This document shows positions 58,619-64,000 of a stretch of 64,000 nucleotides of DNA, one piece after another. Source of the DNA: JAICKM01 sp038228295 (GTDB lineage: Bacteria; Chloroflexota; Chloroflexia; QHBQ01; JAICKM01); NCBI GenBank assembly GCA_038228295.1, contig JBBRPH010000024.1:1-64000 (forward strand). Reading direction: 5' to 3'. Below the pieces are notes generated by a model, which saw only the letters and a program-made list of their open reading frames with translations, was not told the origin of the DNA and made no database searches. Position numbers and translations under genes: made by a program. The stretch's first letter is position 1; each line of letters opens with the position of its first letter.

Positions 58619-61600
58619 GGGCGCGGAGCCAAGCGGCTGAACGCCTGAATGCGCCCATTGCCGCTGTCGCTCACGTAAACCAGCCCTTCGGGACCGACGG
58701 CCACCCCCACCGGCTGCAAAAACTGGCCCGGCCCGCTGCCCGGCGCGCCCACGCGATCCACCCGTCCACCGGCCGTATCCACCACAGTGATCACGCTGCG
58801 GTCAGGGTCGGTCACATAGAGCAAGTTGCCGCTGATCGCCAAATTAGATGCGCCGAACGAAGTGCCGATACCTACCGCCCAGCTCTTGCGGATGGTGTCG
58901 CTGGTAGGGTCCAGTTGCACCACGCGGCCCAGCAAATCGGCGACGTAGAGCAGGCCGTCCGCGCCGACCACCACATCCACCGGCTGGTTCAGCCCGTTGC
59001 CGGGGCTATGGCTACCGCTATACGCAGTCTGGAACACCCCCTCCGTCGTGTACTGCCAGATGCGGTTGCCCGCCGGGTCCGCGATGTACACCGCACCATC
59101 CGGACCGACCGTCAAGCCTGCCGCGCTGGAGGGTTGTAACTTCACAACATGATCCAGCGTACCGTCGGGGTTGAAGACCTGCACGCGGTCGGGATCGGGC
59201 GCTTCCAGCACGTAGATTTTGCCGCCGGGACCCACCGCCACATCTTCGATGGTGCCGAATTGACCGGGTGCCGTGCCCGCCGTGCCCCAACTGCGCACGG
59301 TATTGCCGGAGGCATCCAGGACCACGATCTGGTGCCGGTCGGTGGCACCGATGTAGATCAGACCGTTGCCGTCCGCCGCTAGGCTATGCGCGGTACGGAC
59401 CGCAGATGGGGCGGCCAGGATTTTGCTCGGCACCACCGGCACCGGCGGATCACCGAGCGGCGTAGTAACGGGCGGCGGCTCCAATCCGCTACCCACCGGC
59501 CCCATGCCGCCGGCCGCCGCGTGCAGCACCGTGCCGTCAAGCAGCGTGCGTGTGCCTGCGGGCGGGGTCCAGAACAGTTCTAGGGTGCCCTGCCCGCCGG
59601 CATAGGCGTAGGTCACAGCGAAACGGTGCGGGCCGGCGGGCAGGGTAGCCTGCCCGGTGACGGAGCGCACGCTGGGGTCTGTTTGATGATTACTGATCAC
59701 CGGGTTGTCGTCTATTGTGACCTGCGTGCCGCCGTTGGCATAGGTCTCAAAGGTATAGGCACCAGCCTGGGGTGCGACCAGGGTGCCGCTCCAACGCCCC
59801 ACCAGCGCGCCGGTTTTGAACGCCGTGGGTGCGTCGCGGAAGCCCAGGAAGGGATCAAGGCGGCGCTGCAAGACCGGTGCTGCGTTCACGCCCACCGGCT
59901 CCGGCCCCCATAGGTTGATGCTGAACGGCTGGATCGTGCCGAGCAGCGCCGCGCCCGGCCCGTTCCAGAGGAACTGCGGTCGCACCAGCGTGAACGCTTG
60001 CCCGCCTGCCGACCATTGCAGGCTAATATGGGCCGCAGCGCTAGGCAGCACCCCTCGTAGTTCGACCTGATGAATGCCGCGCGCCAGGATCACCTCACCG
60101 ACGCCAGGACCGGGGGTGCCCGTGGTGGTCAGTACGGACGTGCCGTCAATCTGCAGGCTGCCGCCCGCCGCGCTATCGAGATGGAAGCTATAGCGACCGT
60201 ATTCGGGGGCCACCAACCCGCCACTCCAGGTAGCTTGCACGGGGTAGGTCAGGCCGCTGGGTGGGACCAGGCGCGTACCTAACGCCGCCTCCTGCCGCTC
60301 GATGGTCGGGCCGGTGGCCGGCGTGTAGTGCGCCGACAACTGCCGCCGCGCCGCCAGCACTTCGCTGGGGATCTGATAAGCTGTGAAGAGTATGCGCCCA
60401 TTGGCCGGCGGGCCGTAGTAATAAGGCTGGGCATGGCCTTCCGGGTAGTAGTCGCGTAGCGCCCTCAGGTAGTGGGAGTTGAGATCCCAGACCAAAAATA
60501 CTACGTCACGGTCACCGGCATCCAGTATCGGCAGATCATTTGCCGCGTTCGCCAAGTCGGTGCCGTCGGTGCCGTGATTAAGGAAGCGGTTGACCCCGTG
60601 ACTCCAGAAGATCAGCGGCGCGCCGACATCATAATAGAACGGGCGCGGGCGACCGGCGGCCTGCGCGACATTATTAGTATCGCGCACAAACGCCGCTTGC
60701 CCAGTAACTTCGCTGAACGGCAAAGGGGTGACATAGTGAATAAAGTAGTCGGTGAAGTTCTGCACGCCCAGCGTCGCTAACAACGCGGTGGTCACGGCAA
60801 CCGCCGCCCCCTGGCCTACCCATTGCCAGGCGCGCTGCCGGCCTAACCGACCCACCAGAAGCACAAACTCTGCGCTTAATTTGTTGACCGGCAAGGCGGC
60901 GAAAATTGCCATCGCGGGGATGATACCGATGATGCGGGCCATATAGGGTGCGTCAATCGTCAGCACGCCGCCGGCGATCAGCGTGGACCAGAACCAAATA
61001 GATAGTAAACCGAAGCGCGCATCGCGCCAGCGCCAGAGCGCCCAGGCAATGCCGATGATCAGCAGTGCGGCTTCAATGGGTTTGGTCACTGGCGCACCGG
61101 TAAACGTATAAACCGAACTGGCATCAAAGCGGTAGGTGAAAATAGATAGAGTGTTGATGGTTTGCCCCCACAACGCACGCGCCCAAAAGCCGTCCGGCAT
61201 CACCCGCACACTGAGCGGAGTCTGTTCAAACACGAGGGGCGAGAAGGGATACACATCAGTGAGGCGCGGCACGCGCAGGCCGAGATACAGCGGTGTGTGG
61301 GTTGCCCCGTGCTGCTGCACCATACGGCCCTCGTTGCCGGGGTTGAAAATCAGCTTTTCGTTGGCGCGCCCATTCAGCACAGTGCTGTTGTCGCTCAGGT
61401 AGGCGGCAAACGGCGTGGCCGCGCACACGCAGGCCGTCAGTAAGATGATGATCTGCGGAATATAGAGTAACACGCCACGCACTTGCGCACGCACGGCCTG
61501 CCCGACCGCACGCAGGCGGGGCAGCGTGGGAGCCGCACGGTGGATAGCCGCGTATGTGCCCGGTAGGCGCACTAAAGGTAGCAGCCCGAACAGATAGACC

Positions 61601-62892
61601 AGCGCCCCAACAACCACAAAGGGATTAAGCCGCCCACCATTGTAGAAATACAGACCGAGCATAAAACCATAGCCGGCCAACACCCAGTCTAGTAGTCGCC
61701 GGGTTTGTAAGCCGCGGGTCAGAAACAGAAAACCGAGCGTGAGCGACAGCGGCGCGGTGATGTTGCTGAACTCGGCGCGCGTGAAATGGATCGTGACCGC
61801 CGAAATTGCCATAAATAGGCTCGCGATAACGGCGGTGCGCAAGCCAAACCAGCGGCGCACTAGCAAATAGAAGGGGATAACCATCACGGACCCGGTCAGT
61901 GTGGAAAACGCACGCACGCCACCTAGCCCAGTGCCGAACACCTTCATAGCCAGTGCAATGCCCCAGTAATAAAAGTTGGGTTGGGCAAACCAGCCGGTGC
62001 CGAACAGCGGCGCGTTGTGTCCTTCGAGGATATTGATTGCGTCCATGCCGGCTTCGCCTTCGTCACCATGCACGCCCATGAACCAGTCGTCAAGCCGGTA
62101 GAGACGCAGGGCGAAGGTGAGCAGCACGATACTGAGGAAGAGCAAGGTTTCGGCGCGCCGCGAGAGCCGCCAATCGGCGTGGTCTTCGGCTTCCTGTAGG
62201 CCGGCATCGGCATCGGCTCCCAGACGGGGGCGGTGGCCGACAAAGGCGACCGCTAGCAGCACCATACTGGCCGCCCAGCCCAGGCCACCGGGCACTGAGT
62301 CGTAGGATGCGGCGCGAATGAGTTGCGTGCTGTAGAGGTTGAGGCCGAGCGCGCCGAGTGCGAGCATATAGCGCGGCACCATACGAAGCGCCGGCCGGCG
62401 CGCTAACAGGCCGGGGTGGGCTGCCGCAGTGAGCGCGGCAACCGGCGCGCGTTCCGGCGGCAGGCGCAGCAGGCTTTTGTTGCGGTAGGTGCCCAGCCAG
62501 GCGATGAGCAGCACGGCCAGCGCCAGGGCATACCAATGGATCGCCGAAAGGATCTGCCCGTCTCCCACCCGCCGCTGAGCGTAGAGCGCCAAACCCACAC
62601 CGAGCGCGCCCAGGACGAACGCCCGCGCATGGACCAGCGGCGGGCGCGTGAGGATCGCCCAGCGACCCCCGGATGGGGGAGGCCGATCCGGCACCGGATC
62701 GGCGGCGGGTGGCTCTGCTTCGGCAATTGGCGCAGCGGGGGGCACGGGCGGGGCCGGGGGCGGAAGAACGGGATCGGTAACCGGGGCGGCGGCAGGTTCT
62801 ACCAGCGGTGGAGCAACTAACACAACACGGCGCACTCGGCGGATTTCGTTGTTTGCCGCAGCCGAATCGGCGCTGCGCTCCGTACTTGCCAT
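58615..62892 (-). CDS. GT39-type membrane glycosyltransferase fused to PA14 and NHL domains
   Basis: 1425 residues from ATG 62890-62892 (GGGAG upstream). Order: Pro-rich cytoplasmic leader (1-90); about 14 membrane helices (95-720) with the GT39/PMT-like catalytic loop WFMGVHGDEGEAGMDAINIL near 268-285 and FYYWGIALAMKVFGTGLGGV, ARAFSTLTGSVMVIPFYLLV; an extracytoplasmic part with LVWDLNSHYLRALRDYYPEG; two PA14-like sugar-binding barrels (about 880-1000, YPVQATWSGGLVAPEYGRYS; about 1030-1110, RWSGTLVAPQAGAYTFETYA); then six or so NHL beta-propeller repeats (1160-1425, VAVGPGGKIYVLE, QPVDVVVGADGLLYVADLLG, QPVGVAVGPEGLVYVSDSGN). It should transfer a sugar from polyprenyl phosphate to a target outside. 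Confidence 0.85.
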   Translation of the reverse strand: MASTERSADSAAANNEIRRVRRVVLVAPPLVEPAAAPVTDPVLPPPAPPVPPAAPIAEAEPPAADPVPDRPPPSGGRWAILTRPPLVHARAFVLGALGVGLALYAQRRVGDGQILSAIHWYALALAVLLIAWLGTYRNKSLLRLPPERAPVAALTAAAHPGLLARRPALRMVPRYMLALGALGLNLYSTQLIRAASYDSVPGGLGWAASMVLLAVAFVGHRPRLGADADAGLQEAEDHADWRLSRRAETLLFLSIVLLTFALRLYRLDDWFMGVHGDEGEAGMDAINILEGHNAPLFGTGWFAQPNFYYWGIALAMKVFGTGLGGVRAFSTLTGSVMVIPFYLLVRRWFGLRTAVIASLFMAISAVTIHFTRAEFSNITAPLSLTLGFLFLTRGLQTRRLLDWVLAGYGFMLGLYFYNGGRLNPFVVVGALVYLFGLLPLVRLPGTYAAIHRAAPTLPRLRAVGQAVRAQVRGVLLYIPQIIILLTACVCAATPFAAYLSDNSTVLNGRANEKLIFNPGNEGRMVQQHGATHTPLYLGLRVPRLTDVYPFSPLVFEQTPLSVRVMPDGFWARALWGQTINTLSIFTYRFDASSVYTFTGAPVTKPIEAALLIIGIAWALWRWRDARFGLLSIWFWSTLIAGGVLTIDAPYMARIIGIIPAMAIFAALPVNKLSAEFVLLVGRLGRQRAWQWVGQGAAVAVTTALLATLGVQNFTDYFIHYVTPLPFSEVTGQAAFVRDTNNVAQAAGRPRPFYYDVGAPLIFWSHGVNRFLNHGTDGTDLANAANDLPILDAGDRDVVFLVWDLNSHYLRALRDYYPEGHAQPYYYGPPANGRILFTAYQIPSEVLAARRQLSAHYTPATGPTIERQEAALGTRLVPPSGLTYPVQATWSGGLVAPEYGRYSFHLDSAAGGSLQIDGTSVLTTTGTPGPGVGEVILARGIHQVELRGVLPSAAAHISLQWSAGGQAFTLVRPQFLWNGPGAALLGTIQPFSINLWGPEPVGVNAAPVLQRRLDPFLGFRDAPTAFKTGALVGRWSGTLVAPQAGAYTFETYANGGTQVTIDDNPVISNHQTDPSVRSVTGQATLPAGPHRFAVTYAYAGGQGTLELFWTPPAGTRTLLDGTVLHAAAGGMGPVGSGLEPPPVTTPLGDPPVPVVPSKILAAPSAVRTAHSLAADGNGLIYIGATDRHQIVVLDASGNTVRSWGTAGTAPGQFGTIEDVAVGPGGKIYVLEAPDPDRVQVFNPDGTLDHVVKLQPSSAAGLTVGPDGAVYIADPAGNRIWQYTTEGVFQTAYSGSHSPGNGLNQPVDVVVGADGLLYVADLLGRVVQLDPTSDTIRKSWAVGIGTSFGASNLAISGNLLYVTDPDRSVITVVDTAGGRVDRVGAPGSGPGQFLQPVGVAVGPEGLVYVSDSGNGRIQAFSRLAPRP

Positions 62893-62967
62893 TGCTGCTC
62901 CCTGCTGCTTGCGATAGAACCGGTTGCCGGCATTAATCTTACCACATCTACCCATGCTTATGCCAGC

Positions 62968-63002
62968 AAAAAGGCGGAGTGCGCTTGAAGCGCACCCCGC
63001 CT
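62968..63002 (-). terminator. Intrinsic terminator of the SLH gene
   Basis: A 15-bp stem with one mismatch (62972-62986 with 62988-63002) followed on the minus strand by TTTTTGC. It lies between the SLH gene and the GT39 fusion. Confidence 0.8.
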
Positions 63003-63025
63003 GCTACCCGCGCGCCGTGCGGCGG

Positions 63026-64000
63026 CTAGCGCTGCGTGATCGTGTAGTACACCATCTTGCTAATCTGACCGCGTGTCGCATTATTAGCGGGCAGGAAGCA
63101 AGGTACCCCACTGGGACACTGCGCGGCCGTGGTATAGCCGCCGAGGATGCCCTTCGAGTAGGCAGTCTCGATAAATTGGTAGAAGGGACTGGTCGCGGCG
63201 ACATCGGTGAACTGTGGCGTGGTCGGGTTGAGCAGCGTCCAGGCTTTGGCAACCACCAGGATCTTCGCGATCTGACCGCGCGTCACCAGATTACCGGGCC
63301 GGAAGTACGGGCGGCGCGCCGCATCGCACGGTTCGGCGGCGCCCGTCGCCGGGTTCGTGCCACCGCAGTTGTAGCCGGCGACGGCATGATGGGCGTAGGT
63401 AGTCTCGACGAGCGGGAAAAAGATGCTGCTCGGCGGCATATCGGTGAAGCTATAACTACCGGTGGGCGTAGGGGTAACAACCGGCCAACCCATACCCAGC
63501 GTGACCATTTTCATGAACTGCTGGCGCGTTGTATTGTTGTAGGGCTTGAACGTGCCGTCACTATAGCCGGAGATGATGTTGAGGCACACCAAATACTCGA
63601 CCGGCGTGTAGAAGTAGACGTTGGTCGGCACATCGCTAAAGCTCTGCCCGTCGCTGGCATAGGCACAGGTGCGCAGCGGCCCGGTGATATTGTTGCTATA
63701 ATCCGGCTCTGGGTACAGATTAGTGTTGCGATCCACCCAACCGTAGACATCGTAAGACCCCGTATGCGGGGGCAGCCACGAGGCCTGGACTACTACCTCC
63801 TGACCGGGTTGCAACGGTTGGCTCAACGTGATCGTGCCGAACGTATCACTAGGGTCGGCCGGCACCGGCGGGCGGGTGAGACCGGCGTAGAAGTCCACCT
63901 CTAGCCGCGTACCGGCCGGCACCGCCACCGTACCTACATTCATCACGCTCGCCTGCAACAGCGCACTCCGCCCGCGCACCAAGCGGAACGTACCGCTCGG
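63026..64000 (-). CDS. SLH-domain surface protein, 5' end outside window
   Basis: The frame is open through the window edge at 64000; about 325 residues are seen. Residues near the edge form a CARDB-like domain (VMNVGTVAVPAGTRLEVDFY, LQPGQEVVVQASWLPPHTGS, NLYPEPDYSNN). Three SLH domains follow: FSDVPTNVYFYTPVEYLVCL with IISGYSDGTFKPYN; a second with AVAGYNCGG, EPCDAARRPYFRPGN; a third with GILGGYTTAAQCPSG and FLPANNATRGQ. SLH domains attach proteins to cell-wall polysaccharide. The repeats resemble those of the glycoside hydrolase at 42882-46187. The enzymatic part, if any, is upstream. Confidence 0.88.
   Translation of the reverse strand, partial: PSGTFRLVRGRSALLQASVMNVGTVAVPAGTRLEVDFYAGLTRPPVPADPSDTFGTITLSQPLQPGQEVVVQASWLPPHTGSYDVYGWVDRNTNLYPEPDYSNNITGPLRTCAYASDGQSFSDVPTNVYFYTPVEYLVCLNIISGYSDGTFKPYNNTTRQQFMKMVTLGMGWPVVTPTPTGSYSFTDMPPSSIFFPLVETTYAHHAVAGYNCGGTNPATGAAEPCDAARRPYFRPGNLVTRGQIAKILVVAKAWTLLNPTTPQFTDVAATSPFYQFIETAYSKGILGGYTTAAQCPSGVPCFLPANNATRGQISKMVYYTITQR

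Noticed and set aside
58122..59139. Plus-strand frames of 119-213 codons opposite the GT39 fusion end
   Set aside because: Antisense to NHL repeats and to a coupled gene; His/Arg-rich shadow text.

Overview
The window is G+C-rich DNA (about 60-65% by eye) densely packed with bacterial genes on both strands. Gene content suggests a Chloroflexota bacterium, probably class Chloroflexia. The clues are a type 2 isopentenyl-diphosphate isomerase beside dxs, DUF951 and DUF2089 small proteins, a phosphonate-type ABC transporter whose binding protein carries an extra N-terminal domain, S-layer-homology (SLH) surface proteins, Thr/Pro-rich linkers in exported proteins, and a T-box leader. This assignment is inference; there is no rRNA or other phylogenetic marker to settle it. 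I see no tRNA, rRNA, CRISPR array, transposase or phage gene.

Layout. 1-5.7 kb: end of a TPR protein, a repeat-rich spacer, an M16 peptidase, an exported 14-repeat propeller-like protein and an atypical HAD protein. 5.7-11.7 kb: bifunctional-nuclease protein, Lon protease, an FHA/zinc-ribbon protein divergent from a PP2C phosphatase, and the 3' remnant of a ZIP transporter. 11.7-15.7 kb: small accessory genes (DUF3224, two tandem paralogous membrane proteins, dihydrofolate-reductase-like, DUF2277, GNAT). 15.9-17.5 kb: a T-box riboswitch, apparently reading tRNA-Asp, ahead of a PLP aminotransferase. 18.1-22.4 kb: a phnC-phnE-phnD-like operon. 22.7-30.3 kb: hisS, a membrane GGDEF protein, a GT4 glycosyltransferase and secD-secF. 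30.3-34.9 kb: a carbonic anhydrase remnant, a MITE-like inverted repeat and a five-gene envelope-stress-like operon (64-aa protein, DUF2089, MFS, SHOCT-like, DUF4097). 35-42.8 kb: der, a frameshifted DUF6174-like gene, galE, glyA-upp-wecA-like, and an orphan with a nuclease-like signature. 42.9-51.6 kb: a large SLH glycoside hydrolase, then DUF951-MFS-nfeD-antitoxin-PIN toxin-slipin on the minus strand. 51.8-57.9 kb: a sortase-type surface protein, rsmG-fni-TMEM175, and dxs. 58.2-64 kb: a GT39-PA14-NHL fusion with a coupled small gene, and an SLH protein running off the window.

Functional themes are envelope and surface biogenesis (two SLH proteins, one MPKTG-anchored protein, a GT39 fusion, wecA-like, galE, secDF, slipin/nfeD), isoprenoid supply (dxs, fni), protein quality control (Lon, M16) and signalling (FHA/PP2C, GGDEF). 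Many genes have readable sigma70-type promoters (TTGACA-like, 17-18 bp spacer, TATAAT-like) and perfect hairpin terminators.

The most interesting items are the putative Asp-specific T-box controlling an aminotransferase, a toxin-antitoxin pair lodged between nfeD and slipin, large extracytoplasmic or low-complexity insertions in PhnE, SecD and SecF, dispersed near-tandem word repeats that have entered reading frames (rsmG, an MFS tail), and three gene remnants (ZIP, carbonic anhydrase, DUF6174-like).
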